A program made the translations under genes and the position numbers. From Alistipes senegalensis JC50 (lineage in GTDB: Bacteria; Bacteroidota; Bacteroidia; Bacteroidales; Rikenellaceae), in the NCBI RefSeq assembly GCF_025145645.1, contig NZ_CP102252.1, positions 1,984,001 to 2,048,000 on the forward strand: 64,000 nucleotides of DNA, in the 5' to 3' direction. The stretch's first letter is position 1. Each line of letters begins with the position of its first letter. Below are positions 7,584-17,808 of the stretch, in pieces. The notes beneath the pieces are model-generated. The model did not search any database. It was given only the letters and a program-made list of their open reading frames with translations, and was not told where the DNA came from.

Positions 7584-10256
7584 TTAGTTTTTCTGTGACG
7601 GGAACATGCTGCGTTCGAGCACGTAGATCATGCCCTGATAGTGGGCCCGGGTTTCGCCCGAGGCGCTCTTTTCGCGCGACCGCAGCAGTTTCAGGATGCG
7701 GTCGTTGACGCTGACGAACAGGGCGCGCGACTCGTCGATCGACCGCAGCTGGACGTTGTACTGCCAGCCATAGCCGTGCGACAGCGCGTCGGCGTTCCAG
7801 AGTTTCGACGCCACGAAGCCTTTGCCGTGTTCCTCCTCGGCTTCGCGCAGCGGGGTGAGGTAGCGTTCCACCAGCCCCGTGTCGTCCAGTCCCAGCAGGG
7901 CGATTTCGTCCACCGAGGGTGCATAGGCTTCGGCGATGCCGCCCAGCTTCAGACGCTTGGCCTCGCTGGCTGCCACGTCGGCGGACGCATCGACGAACAT
8001 CCGCTGGATGAGCCGTTCCGACGGCGAGAGCGAACGCCCCTTGATCGTGTTCTCGAAGACGATGTTGTAGAGATCGTTCATATACTCCTGCGGGGTGTAG
8101 GGGTTGTCCGAGATGTGCGACGAGAGCATGACGTTCTTATAATAGGTGAAGAACGCACGGCAGAAGTTGAAGCGCAGGATGGACGAGAGGTCCACGTGCA
8201 GCGGCAGTTTCTCGGTCAGCGCGGGTTGTTCGAGCCACGACGAGTCCTTCATCTGCGCGAGCACCCATTTCAGCGCGGCGCGCTGGCGCTCTTTCGGCAC
8301 GGCGACGGCCTGGGGGCCTCCGGGGGTGTTGCTGTTCACCTGTTTGAGGTAGATGCCGCCCACGTTGAGCATCGCGGCATTGACGTAGCGGGCGAACTGT
8401 CCGGCGATCGCTTCGTAGAGCCGGATGCGCTTCGTCAGGTCGGGGTCCTCCTCGTCGGGAATCCACTCCTCCATGTGCGAGAGGATGTATTTCAGGTTGG
8501 CGATGCCGTAGTCGCCGGCCTTCATGGCGTCGTCGCCGAGATCCTCCTCCAGGGCGGTCGGGTCGTAGCGTGCGATGAGCTGCTGACGGCCGTAGCGGTA
8601 GATCGGATCGCCGACCTTTTCGTCGATCCATCCGCGGATGGTTTTCTCTTCGTCGAACATGTCTTTCTTGTCGGGCAGCGGCGTGTAGGCGTACTTGATG
8701 ACGTATTCGTCGTAGGGGCCGAGGTCCGGCGGAGTCACCTTCACGCCCCGGTCGCCGGGCTGCGCCACGTAGTTGAAACGCGCGTAGTCCATGATCGAGG
8801 GCGTGGTGCCGTGCTTCTGCGTGAACGAGGCGCTGCGCAGCGAATCCACGGGGAATGCGCTCGAGGCCGCCATGTTGTGCATCAGGCCCAGCGTGTGTCC
8901 GATCTCATGGGCGAGGATGTATTCCAGCGTTTCCTGGAAAACGTCGTCGGGGAGCTCCTTGCCGCGCACGCGCTCGTCTACCTGCGAGGTCTGCACGAAG
9001 CGCCACGTGTTGGCCAGCCGCACCACGTCGTTGTACATCAGCACCGAGGCATTGATGATCTCGCCCGAGCGCGGATCGACCCACGAGGGTCCCATGGCGT
9101 TGGCCACGGCTGCCGGGACATAGCGGATGCAGGAGTATTTCAGGTTGTCGGGGTCGAATTCGGGATCGTCTTTCGGGAAGTCCTCGATGTGCATGACGTT
9201 CTTGAATCCGATCTTCTCGAACGCCTTGTTCCAGCGCAGGACGCCGCGGCGGATCGGGTCGCGCCACAGCGCGGGGAATGCGTCGTCGAGGTAGAAGACG
9301 ATGGGTTTGACCGGTTCCACGAGTTCGCCGCGTTTCCATGCCTCCACGTCCTTGGGCTGGAGGTCCCAGCGGTTGATGACCGAGAAGTCCTCGATGGTCT
9401 CTTTCTTGCCGTCGATGCGCGACAGGCCGGTCAGGAAGATGCCGATCCGGTCATCGGCCAGACGCGGCCGCATCGCCTCCTCGGGCAGCAGCAGGATCGT
9501 GCGCGTCACCTTCATGGTCATCGGCTCGTCCTTCTTGAGCGATACCAGACCCAGCAGGCTGGCCGATACCGAGTAGGAGAGGTACGATTTGATCGTGACG
9601 TTGTCCTCGAACGCCTTGATCTGGTCGATGGCCGAGCCTTCGCTCTTGAACTTTCCGGTGATGCTGATCAGGCCGTTGTTGCTGTTGCTCATGGGAGCCA
9701 GCTGGGCGTTGTCCCCGGCGAAGAACTTGGTCATATCGACGACCAGCGCCGAACTGTCGCGGTTGTAGCAGACGAAACTGAACGACGTGATGATGGCGGG
9801 CAGCGAACTGCGGCTGATGGCCTTGGCCATGTGGGGGTCGTTCTTGTCGTAGAGCGGGGGCACGGGGGCTTCGGAGAGGTAGAGCGTGGTGTCGATCCGC
9901 GTGAACTTGACGTGGATGGGGTCCTTCGGTTTGTAGCCGATGGTTCCCAGATTGGTGTCGCTGGCTTCGGAGATGGTCGAAGCGATGAGCATCTCGCGGC
10001 CGATCGTTTCGAGGGGAACTTCGGCGTAGAGTTTGCCTTTGAGCTTGTGCAGTGTCAGAAAGGGTCCCTTGGCCGTTACGCACGACTTGTCGTTGACAAA
10101 CATCTTGGTGTATTTGTCGGTTTTCGGTTTGGCGACCTCCTCTGTCTTCGTCTTTTTCTTTTTGGATTTTGATTTGGAGGCCGCCGCTCCTGACGCAGGG
10201 AGCGCGAGCAGTCCTGCCGTGAGCAGCAGGATACAGAATTTGGAAAGTGAACGCAT
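7584..10256 (-). CDS. Secreted zinc-dependent metalloprotease (DUF5117/DUF5118/DUF4953 type)
   Basis: 890 residues from ATG 10256; an ATG at 10274 would add six residues in front of a good signal peptide. After the signal comes a Lys/Ser-rich linker, then the DUF5118/DUF5117 part, then a metzincin-like catalytic domain: HEIGHTLGLMH gives H450, E451, H454 and H460 as zinc ligands and base, followed by a SIMDYARFNY Met-turn. Known family members are large periplasmic or surface proteases of Bacteroidetes. It heads the operon with SusC, SusD, DUF4843 and PKD-like proteins, which suggests that the locus digests and imports protein-derived material. Its own promoter lies at 10377-10407. Confidence 0.88.
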   Translation of the reverse strand: MRSLSKFCILLLTAGLLALPASGAAASKSKSKKKKTKTEEVAKPKTDKYTKMFVNDKSCVTAKGPFLTLHKLKGKLYAEVPLETIGREMLIASTISEASDTNLGTIGYKPKDPIHVKFTRIDTTLYLSEAPVPPLYDKNDPHMAKAISRSSLPAIITSFSFVCYNRDSSALVVDMTKFFAGDNAQLAPMSNSNNGLISITGKFKSEGSAIDQIKAFEDNVTIKSYLSYSVSASLLGLVSLKKDEPMTMKVTRTILLLPEEAMRPRLADDRIGIFLTGLSRIDGKKETIEDFSVINRWDLQPKDVEAWKRGELVEPVKPIVFYLDDAFPALWRDPIRRGVLRWNKAFEKIGFKNVMHIEDFPKDDPEFDPDNLKYSCIRYVPAAVANAMGPSWVDPRSGEIINASVLMYNDVVRLANTWRFVQTSQVDERVRGKELPDDVFQETLEYILAHEIGHTLGLMHNMAASSAFPVDSLRSASFTQKHGTTPSIMDYARFNYVAQPGDRGVKVTPPDLGPYDEYVIKYAYTPLPDKKDMFDEEKTIRGWIDEKVGDPIYRYGRQQLIARYDPTALEEDLGDDAMKAGDYGIANLKYILSHMEEWIPDEEDPDLTKRIRLYEAIAGQFARYVNAAMLNVGGIYLKQVNSNTPGGPQAVAVPKERQRAALKWVLAQMKDSSWLEQPALTEKLPLHVDLSSILRFNFCRAFFTYYKNVMLSSHISDNPYTPQEYMNDLYNIVFENTIKGRSLSPSERLIQRMFVDASADVAASEAKRLKLGGIAEAYAPSVDEIALLGLDDTGLVERYLTPLREAEEEHGKGFVASKLWNADALSHGYGWQYNVQLRSIDESRALFVSVNDRILKLLRSREKSASGETRAHYQGMIYVLERSMFPSQKN

Positions 10257-10376
10257 ATAAATAAATTTGGGCATTTATTGGTTTTCTATAAGCAAATCGT
10301 GTCTTTGTGTTTCGATTTATCGGGAAAAAGTCGTTTCGCGTTGCAATTCGTTTACGGCGATCAGAGGGCTGACGGA

Positions 10377-10407
10377 CAAATATATTGAAAACGATTCGAT
10401 TTTGCAA
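10377..10407 (-). promoter_or_regulatory. Promoter of metalloprotease-SusCD locus
   Basis: On the minus strand: TTG (-33, at 10405-10407), a 20-base spacer, then TATATTTG (-7, at 10377-10384), matching the Bacteroidetes TTTG/TAnnTTTG consensus. Transcription would begin near 10373, giving a ~115-base leader. Confidence 0.65.
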
Positions 10408-10594
10408 TACGCGAACGGACCGAAACGATTATTTTACGGACGGACGGTGCGATGAAACGGATGTCGGGACAGAGGTTTGCTCCGGCTTGATCCGCCGCAA
10501 CGGAATCCATCGGCGTCAGAACGGTTGTGGCCGTATTTTTGCACCGGCCGGATGCCGCTTTTGCGGTCGGCAAGGCGGTTGCAGGAAAAGTGAC

Positions 10595-10602
10595 TATCTT
10601 TG
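10595..10602 (+). promoter_or_regulatory. -7 element upstream of EEP gene
   Basis: TATCTTTG fits TAnnTTTG, 34 bases before the ATG at 10637. No TTTG lies at the ideal distance upstream, so the -33 part is weak. Confidence 0.5.
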
Positions 10603-10636
10603 CCGACGGAACAAACGAATCGAGTCGAAATAATTT

Positions 10637-11686
10637 ATGGGCCGGAAAACCGTATCTGATCTGTTAACGGGTCTCGCAGTCGTCTTTACTGCGTTGTTGC
10701 TGGTCGCAGCCGTTCTGAGCTGGCGCGCGTCGTTCGTCTCGCCCGAAGCCGGGAATTTCTGGGCTTCGATCGGGTTGCTGATGCCCGTCATCCTGCTGCT
10801 GAACCTCGCGGCGCTCGTCTGGTGGCTGTTGCTCCGCCGGTGGGGCGTGGCGCTGATGCCCGTCGCGGCGCTGGCGCTCAACCTGGGCTACGTGTCGGCC
10901 ATGATCCAGCTGCCCGATTTCGACGACGAAGGGCCCCATGACATCCGCGTGGCGACGCTCAATGCCTACGGGTTCCGCCGTCTCGGGCCCACCTCCGTCA
11001 CCGCCCGCGCCATCGCGTCGATGATGAACCGCGAGCATATCGACGTGGCGTGCTTTCAGGAGTTCATCGACGACCGGGCCTTTCCGCCCGACAGCATCGC
11101 CCGGCTTTTCGCTCCGCAGATGCCCTATTTCGTTTACCGGGCCGGTCAGGCCGTTCTGAGCCGTTTCCCGATCGTGGACCATCGCTACGTCCGCTTTCCC
11201 GACTCGGGCAACGACTATTTGCAGGCCGACGTGAAGGTCGGCGACGACACGGTGCGCATCTTTTCGGTGCACTTGCAGACATCGGGCATTTCGGGCCTCC
11301 GGCAGCGTTTCCGCAAGGATCACGGCCGCGACGTTCCGGTCGAGCGCGTGATCGGCGAATTGGAGCGCAACAGCCGTATCCGGGCGCAGCAGGTCCGCGA
11401 GATCCGTGCGGTGATCGACTCCACGCACTACCCGGTCATCGTGGCCGGGGATTTCAACGACACCCCTTCGTCCTATACCTACCGCCGGCTGAAGGGCGAC
11501 ATGACCGACGGATTCCGGGCTGTCGGCAACGGATTCGGCGGCACGTTCCGTTATCTGGGCGGCGTGCTGCGGATCGACTATATCTTCTATGACGACCGGT
11601 TTGCGGGCGTGGGTTACTACATGCCGCAGGACGATGTGAGCGACCACAAGGCCGTCGTCGCCGAACTGCGGTTCCGGCGGATATGA
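10637..11686 (+). CDS. Membrane-anchored endonuclease/exonuclease/phosphatase family protein
   Basis: 349 residues. Three hydrophobic segments (about residues 8-28, 41-61 and 68-88) anchor it; the rest is an EEP-fold domain (~100-349). Visible motifs: CFQEF (Q141, E142, metal site), SVHLQT, GDFND (residues 271-275) and SDHKAV (D336, H337). EEP enzymes use one or two metals to hydrolyse phosphodiesters in nucleic acids, lipids or inositol phosphates; the three-helix anchor is common in Bacteroidetes members whose substrate is unknown. The gene stands alone between divergent and co-directional neighbours. Confidence 0.9.
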   Translation: MGRKTVSDLLTGLAVVFTALLLVAAVLSWRASFVSPEAGNFWASIGLLMPVILLLNLAALVWWLLLRRWGVALMPVAALALNLGYVSAMIQLPDFDDEGPHDIRVATLNAYGFRRLGPTSVTARAIASMMNREHIDVACFQEFIDDRAFPPDSIARLFAPQMPYFVYRAGQAVLSRFPIVDHRYVRFPDSGNDYLQADVKVGDDTVRIFSVHLQTSGISGLRQRFRKDHGRDVPVERVIGELERNSRIRAQQVREIRAVIDSTHYPVIVAGDFNDTPSSYTYRRLKGDMTDGFRAVGNGFGGTFRYLGGVLRIDYIFYDDRFAGVGYYMPQDDVSDHKAVVAELRFRRI

Positions 11687-11769
11687 CGATTCCGTTCAGT
11701 GAGCCATGCAAAAACGGTCTGTTTCGGCATGCTTCTGTCGCCGGGCTGATTATTTTCGATTTTTTTTGG

Positions 11770-11777
11770 TATTTTTG
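11770..11777 (+). promoter_or_regulatory. -7 element upstream of sensor kinase
   Basis: TATTTTTG fits TAnnTTTG and lies ~100 bases before the kinase ATG, in a T-rich stretch. The -33 element is unclear. Confidence 0.4.
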
Positions 11778-11878
11778 TACGGATCTTCCCGTTTCATGCG
11801 CTTGTTTCCGAGTGCTTTCTTCGGGCGGAAGGCTCCGGATACGGAGCGCGTCTCCGCCTGCGGGGTAAAATTGAATTT

Positions 11879-13828
<1,950 letters not shown>

Positions 13829-13884
13829 TTTCGGCGGATTGCCCCGCGCGTTTGGCTGCGATTTCTCTTTCGGCTCTCCGAGCG

Positions 13885-13940
13885 TAAAAAAGGACAGGCT
13901 TGGACCAAAGGGCTGATTGACCCTTTGCACAAGCCTGTCC
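13885..13940 (-). terminator. Two-storey hairpin terminator
   Basis: Outer 10-bp stem (13892-13901 with 13931-13940) and inner 7-bp stem (13906-13912 with 13921-13927). On the minus strand it is followed by a run of T, so it ends the gene that stops at 13949. It may also stop the convergent kinase transcript. Confidence 0.8.
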
Positions 13941-13948
13941 CTTAGCAA

Positions 13949-14449
13949 TCAATAGATGTCGATGTCGTAGTTATCCGTTACGGTCACCCCGAATATTGTC
14001 GTACCGGCAGGAATATCTACTTTTTCACCTTTCAGACACAAAAAGAAAAATCCTCCGAATGGTAAAAATGTAAGACCTAAACCGACGCCTAACCCAATGG
14101 CGGCTCCTTGTCGATTCTCTCCGTCTTGCTCAATACCGCCGGACAATGAAATGATTTGACCGTCAACGGCAGTAGTCGATATACACCCGATTTGTAAATA
14201 GCCAGGTTTACCGAGCCCTTTTGCCTTTCTTTTATTTACCGACAGAATGACAGGAGTTCCGCGAGTAATAACGGGCTCTCCCGCAATGGTTAAATCGCTT
14301 ACCACTTCTGCCCTGATGGGAGTATTCCGATTGCTGTTTGCCGAGGTGCTCAAACGTACAATGACAGAGGTGCCCCGTCTTAAAGGTACGGCGAAAGATA
14401 GACCGGTAAACAAACATCCAATAAGAAATAAAACAATTATTTTCTTCAT
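13949..14449 (-). CDS. Small exported protein of unknown function
   Basis: 166 residues. Clear Sec signal peptide (residues 1-20, ending before VPLRRGT). The body has two beta-rich stretches rich in G-T-P and V (RRGTSVIVRL, TRGTPVILSV) separated from a glycine-rich hydrophobic segment (IGLGVGLGLTFLPFGGF, ~residues 120-136), and ends with IPAGTTIFGVTVT. The spaced GT-x-V blocks recall SH3-like/VirB10-type envelope domains, but I would not claim the family. Base composition is clearly AT-richer than the flanking housekeeping genes, which suggests acquisition or weaker constraint. It is separated from the DUF6567 gene by a hairpin. Confidence 0.65.
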   Translation of the reverse strand: MKKIIVLFLIGCLFTGLSFAVPLRRGTSVIVRLSTSANSNRNTPIRAEVVSDLTIAGEPVITRGTPVILSVNKRKAKGLGKPGYLQIGCISTTAVDGQIISLSGGIEQDGENRQGAAIGLGVGLGLTFLPFGGFFFLCLKGEKVDIPAGTTIFGVTVTDNYDIDIY

Positions 14450-14457
14450 AATAGAAA

Positions 14458-14484
14458 GCCATAACCTGATTATCAGGTTATGGC
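14458..14484 (-). terminator. Inverted repeat between the two small exported genes
   Basis: A 13-bp perfect inverted repeat (14458-14470 with 14472-14484) in the 47-base gap. On the minus strand it is followed by TTTCTATT, a weak U tract, so read-through from the DUF6567 gene is likely. Confidence 0.6.
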
Positions 14485-14496
14485 TTGAGAAAATGA

Positions 14497-14862
14497 TTAT
14501 TCGGTAAACTCGACAACTTGGCCATAAGTTGTAACAACGGTTTTCCAGTAGAACGGAGCTACACCACGTTGTTTTACCTCGGTAGTAGTATTGATGATGG
14601 CTTGCGAGCCGCTCAGTTTGGCATTCTTCACCATATCGGCATAAGCATTTGCACGAATGGCTTTCCCGGAAATACCGCCAATACCGAATACGCGTCCGAT
14701 CTTTGCAGAGCCTTCCACTGTACCGATTACTCGATAATTCTTCTGTGCCAGCTCGACGTTGGTTTGCGTTACGTTTCGATTAGACATCAGGTGTGCAGAG
14801 GTTGCACAACTCGTCATTAGACCCATGGCTGCAATAGCAGCTACAAATGAGAGTTTTTTCAT
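14497..14862 (-). CDS. DUF6567 family lipoprotein
   Basis: 121 residues. Lipoprotein signal with lipobox (MTSCAT, Cys19), then the small-domain pattern of DUF6567: NVTQTNVELAQKNYRVIGTVEG, a glycine-rich turn (FGIGGISG), ANAYADMVKNAKL, and a closing QVVEF. Function unknown; the family consists of small periplasm-facing lipoproteins in Bacteroidetes. It lies 3' of a structured RNA, and the only good promoter upstream is the one at 15129-15160, so it may be read from a ~260-base structured leader. Confidence 0.75.
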   Translation of the reverse strand: MKKLSFVAAIAAMGLMTSCATSAHLMSNRNVTQTNVELAQKNYRVIGTVEGSAKIGRVFGIGGISGKAIRANAYADMVKNAKLSGSQAIINTTTEVKQRGVAPFYWKTVVTTYGQVVEFTE

Positions 14863-14954
14863 AAAATGAAAATTTTAGGTTGTCGCTCCAGCACCACCGC
14901 GACGGTTAATTTTTTGATTTGGATAAACAGAAAGCGTGGTGCCGAAAACTTATT

Positions 14955-15122
14955 TAGTTGATGAGGTCGTAGGAAACCTTGTAGATAAATAAGCAACAGC
15001 CCCACGCCTATATCCACAGTCGGATATGACGCGGCAAGATGTTCGCTTATTCTCTCTACTCGATTAGAATTTCCTACGTTCCATCAACGAGAACAAGCTA
15101 CACTTTCCGTGTATTCAATATG
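14955..15122 (-). ncRNA. Structured RNA candidate (6S-like rod or regulatory leader)
   Basis: Reading the minus strand from the promoter at 15129-15160, the sequence folds into one long interrupted rod: 14957-14963 with 15082-15088, 14968-14976 with 15070-15078, 14981-14985 with 15055-15059, 14988-14994 with 15045-15051, and a terminal hairpin built on 15010-15015 with 15022-15027. An asymmetric internal loop sits in the middle. Rod, bubble and apical stem are the hallmarks of 6S RNA, and Bacteroidetes have divergent 6S types, but I cannot align it. The alternative is a long 5' leader of the DUF6567 gene. No good open reading frame crosses it. Confidence 0.5.
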
Positions 15123-15128
15123 TTACCG

Positions 15129-15160
15129 CAAAAGTAACGATATTCATGGAAAATGCAAAA
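15129..15160 (-). promoter_or_regulatory. Strong promoter for the structured RNA
   Basis: Minus strand TTTTG (-33, 15156-15160), 19-base spacer, TACTTTTG (-7, 15129-15136): a near-ideal Bacteroidetes promoter. Transcription should start near 15122, just before the rod structure. Confidence 0.75.
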
Positions 15161-15211
15161 CATCTTTCCGATTTCTCGGTGCTGTTGCCATTATTATGCC
15201 ACAAAGTTCTC

Positions 15212-15265
15212 AAAAACAAAGTTTTCATGCAATAGGCGAACCTATGGAATCACAACTTTGTTTTT
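15212..15265 (+). repeat. Nested inverted repeat with T tract
   Basis: 12-bp perfect outer arms (15212-15223 with 15254-15265) enclose a second hairpin (15232-15236 with 15241-15245). On the plus strand it is followed by a T run, so it could act as a terminator, but no plus-strand gene ends here. The rest of 15266-15412 shows only a small hairpin at 15305-15321 and no gene. Confidence 0.5.
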
Positions 15266-15412
15266 TATAGATTGAGGAAAAATATGAGACCGGGGTTGAT
15301 TTCACTTGCATGCTGTGCAAGCAGTCGGAAGTAGCGATCCGGAGACAACAAAGAGTACAATAAAGCCTCGTAAATCACCGTTTCAGCCTTGTCTTTCCTC
15401 GCCGAACGGCAT

Positions 15413-15443
15413 AAAAAAAGAGATTACAAAAACTGTAATCTCT
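15413..15443 (-). terminator. Terminator downstream of tRNA-Thr
   Basis: 9-bp stem (15419-15427 with 15435-15443) and a seven-base T run on the minus strand, 10 bases past the tRNA 3' end. Confidence 0.9.
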
Positions 15444-15453
15444 TGATTGTTAG

Positions 15454-15525
15454 AGCCGAAACCGAGATTTGAACTCGGGACCCCTTCATTACGAGTGAAG
15501 TGCTCTACCGCTGAGCTATTTCGGC
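15454..15525 (-). tRNA. tRNA-Thr (anticodon CGU)
   Basis: On the minus strand a full cloverleaf can be drawn: acceptor GCCGAAA/TTTCGGC, D-arm with AGCTCAGCGGTAGAGC, anticodon stem CTTCA/TGAAG around loop CTCGTAA (anticodon CGT, reading ACG), T-arm CCGAG-TTCAAAT-CTCGG, discriminator U. CCA is not encoded. The 3' end faces the AT-rich pocket at 13.9-15.4 kb. Confidence 0.97.
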
Positions 15526-15653
15526 CTTCCGGGAACCCGAAGGTTCTCTTTGGGACTGCAAATATCTGAAAAAAATATTTTTCTCGCAACAATTTTACGA
15601 AAATTCTCTCTTTTCTTGCTATATTCGCGTCAAAACTGCCCCGAAACTGCATT

Positions 15654-17126
15654 ATGACTACTTTTTTGGTGTGCCTTGCACTGCTGGTTGCCGCCTATTT
15701 TACCTACGGACGCTATCTGGAACGGCTCGTCGATATTGATCCGGCGGCCGAAACTCCCTGTAAACGACTTTATGACGGTGTGGATTACGTGCCCCTGCCG
15801 CGTTGGCGCATATTCCTGATCCAGCTGTTGAATATCGCGGGCCTCGGCCCGATCTTCGGTGCGGTGCTCGGTGCCGCCTATGGCCCCGTGGCGTTTCTGT
15901 GGATCACCTTCGGAGGCATTTTCATGGGCGCGGCGCACGATTTCATCGCTGGGGTCATCTCGCTCCGCCACGACGGCGCGAGCCTGCCCGAAACCGCAGG
16001 CCACTATCTCGGCAGCGGGATGAAGGTCGTCATGCGCCTCTTTTCCGCGGGGCTGATGATCCTCGTGGGGGCCGTGTTCCTCTCGCAGCCCGCGTCGCTC
16101 ATCGCCAACCGGCTCGACGTTCCGGCGCTCGAAGGCATTGCGTTCGGGAATTTCTCGTGGCTGTTGCTCATCATCCTGGGCGTCATCCTCGTCTATTACA
16201 TCGCTGCTACGCTGCTGCCCGTGGACAAGATCATCGGCCGCATCTACCCCGTTTTCGGTTTCGCGCTGCTGTTCATGGCCCTCGGTATCCTCGTGGTGTT
16301 GCTTTTCGGCGGTGAATACACCATTCCGGAGTTCACCTCTTTCGAAAACTGCATAGCCGATGCGAAGAACTTCCCGATCGTACCGATGCTCTTCACGACC
16401 ATCGCCTGCGGGGCCATCTCGGGATTCCATGCCACGCAGTCGCCGCTGATGGCCCGCTGCATGCGCAGCGAAAGCGAGAGCCGTTCGGTCTTCTACGGCG
16501 CCATGATCTCCGAGTCGATCATCGCCCTTATCTGGGCCGCCATCGCTATGGCTTTCTGGGGTAATGTCGAGGGGTTGAATAACGCCATCGCCGAATACGG
16601 CGGGCAGGCCGCCGTGCTGGTCGATGTGATCGCCAACAAGACGCTGGGTCCGGTGCTCGCGGCGTTCGTCATCCTCGGCGTCGTGGCCTGCGCCATCACT
16701 TCGGGCGATACGGCTTTCCGTTCGGCGCGGCTGATCGTCGCCGATTTCATGGGGGTAGAACAGCGTTCGCTGCGCAAGCGTATCTACATCTGCATCCCGC
16801 TGTTCGCGCTGGGGCTGCTCATCATCTTCGGCCTGCCGTTCCAGACCATGTGGAGCTATTTCGCGTGGATGAACCAGACCCTCGCGGCCGTGACGCTCTG
16901 GATGATCGTCGCCTACCTGCGCCGTCGCGGGCGCACCGTTTGGCCGGGGTTGATTCCGGCGCTCCTTATGACTTATGTCTGCGCCAGCTATATCTTCGTT
17001 TCGCCGCTGATGTTCGGCATGCAGAACCGCACGGCGGCCTATCTGCTGGGCGGTGCGGTGACGCTGGCGGTCCTTGTCGCAATGATCTTCAAACTCCGGA
17101 ACAACGATGCAGAAAGCCTCTCTTAA
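15654..17126 (+). CDS. cstA: Carbon starvation protein A family transporter
   Basis: 490 residues, almost wholly hydrophobic with about 13 membrane helices. CstA family signature near the N-terminus: GPIFGAVLGAAYGPVAFLW-type helix followed by an MGAAHDF loop, then SGDTAFRSARL in the C-terminal half. This is the short form; E. coli CstA is ~700 residues. CstA relatives carry peptides or pyruvate and are typically induced on carbon limitation. The next gene starts 20 bases before this stop in another frame, so the two are translationally coupled. A TATATTCG element ~25 bases upstream of the ATG is a possible -7 site. Confidence 0.9.
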   Translation: MTTFLVCLALLVAAYFTYGRYLERLVDIDPAAETPCKRLYDGVDYVPLPRWRIFLIQLLNIAGLGPIFGAVLGAAYGPVAFLWITFGGIFMGAAHDFIAGVISLRHDGASLPETAGHYLGSGMKVVMRLFSAGLMILVGAVFLSQPASLIANRLDVPALEGIAFGNFSWLLLIILGVILVYYIAATLLPVDKIIGRIYPVFGFALLFMALGILVVLLFGGEYTIPEFTSFENCIADAKNFPIVPMLFTTIACGAISGFHATQSPLMARCMRSESESRSVFYGAMISESIIALIWAAIAMAFWGNVEGLNNAIAEYGGQAAVLVDVIANKTLGPVLAAFVILGVVACAITSGDTAFRSARLIVADFMGVEQRSLRKRIYICIPLFALGLLIIFGLPFQTMWSYFAWMNQTLAAVTLWMIVAYLRRRGRTVWPGLIPALLMTYVCASYIFVSPLMFGMQNRTAAYLLGGAVTLAVLVAMIFKLRNNDAESLS

Positions 17127-17799
17127 CCCTACGCCCGACCAGACCTTCGAGGTGGTCGGCGAGGGACCCTATAATTTTGTCAAGATCCTCGCTCGGAGCC
17201 GCGAAATGCAAGCCGCCGGCGATGTTCAGGAAGCCTGCAACGAGCGTTTCCAGGCATTCCAGCGCCTTGCGGAGCTGATTCCCGAGGACGAGGAGGTCAA
17301 CCTCGAGTGGAACCACCGCAATTCGCGTGCGGCGCTGGAGTTGATCCACGCCTCGGCCATCGACCACTTTCTGATCAACGATTTCGAACTCTCGGCGGCA
17401 TTGTTGGAGATGTTGTTGGAGCTCGACCCTGAGGACCATCTGGAGGGTAGCGAACTGCTGGCTTTCGATTACCTGGCTATGGACGAACAGGAGCTTTTCG
17501 ACGAGGTCGTCAACGACATTTCGGACAAGTATCCGGGACGCGGCATCCTGTTGCTGTGGTCGGCTTACCGCCGCGACGGCCGGTTGCCCGAGGGGGAGTT
17601 GCAGCACTTCCGCACGCGCTTCGCTCCGTGGTTCGCCGAGTTCACGGCCGACGAGCACCCGGCCGACGACACTTACCTGCGCGACATCGAGGGCGAGCAC
17701 CCTTCGTCTGCGGCGCAGGCCCGCGAATTGTGGCTTCGGACCGAGAATCTCTGGGTCCTCTGGCCGGGATTCATCGACGCCCTGCGGGCCGCAAAATGA
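17107..17799 (+). CDS. TPR-like conserved protein coupled to cstA
   Basis: 230 residues, acidic, no signal peptide or membrane segment. It appears wholly helical, with several helix-turn-helix pairs reminiscent of tetratricopeptide repeats (for example around residues 40-60, 80-110 and 115-150). Overlap of 20 bases with cstA implies coupled translation and possibly a cytosolic partner role for the transporter. I do not recognise a specific function. The stop lies just before a repeat-type hairpin at 17809-17825. Confidence 0.7.
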   Translation: MQKASLNPTPDQTFEVVGEGPYNFVKILARSREMQAAGDVQEACNERFQAFQRLAELIPEDEEVNLEWNHRNSRAALELIHASAIDHFLINDFELSAALLEMLLELDPEDHLEGSELLAFDYLAMDEQELFDEVVNDISDKYPGRGILLLWSAYRRDGRLPEGELQHFRTRFAPWFAEFTADEHPADDTYLRDIEGEHPSSAAQARELWLRTENLWVLWPGFIDALRAAK

Positions 17800-17808
17800 C
17801 AAAGGCTG

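Larger units (their letters stand above)
10257..10636. other. Divergent intergenic region, 380 bases
   Basis: No gene seen. It is AT-richer than its flanks and holds promoters in both directions (10377-10407 minus, 10595-10602 plus). The leader toward the protease gene is about 115 bases, with no hairpin strong enough to call. Confidence 0.6.

Noticed and set aside
10385..10633. 82-codon Cys/Arg-rich plus-strand frame
   Set aside because: Lies within the promoter region of two divergent genes and covers the -7 element of the EEP gene; no family resemblance.
11683..11868. 61-codon frame between the EEP and kinase genes
   Set aside because: It overlaps the EEP stop and runs over a T-rich promoter region; no signal of coding.
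13868..13877. TTTCGGCTCT, equal to the last bases of tRNA-Thr, as a possible attachment-site copy
   Set aside because: It is in the opposite orientation to the tRNA end and only 10 bases long; integration needs a direct repeat, and no integrase is present.
15383..15652. 89-codon minus-strand frame spanning the tRNA
   Set aside because: It overlaps tRNA-Thr and its terminator, so it is not a gene.
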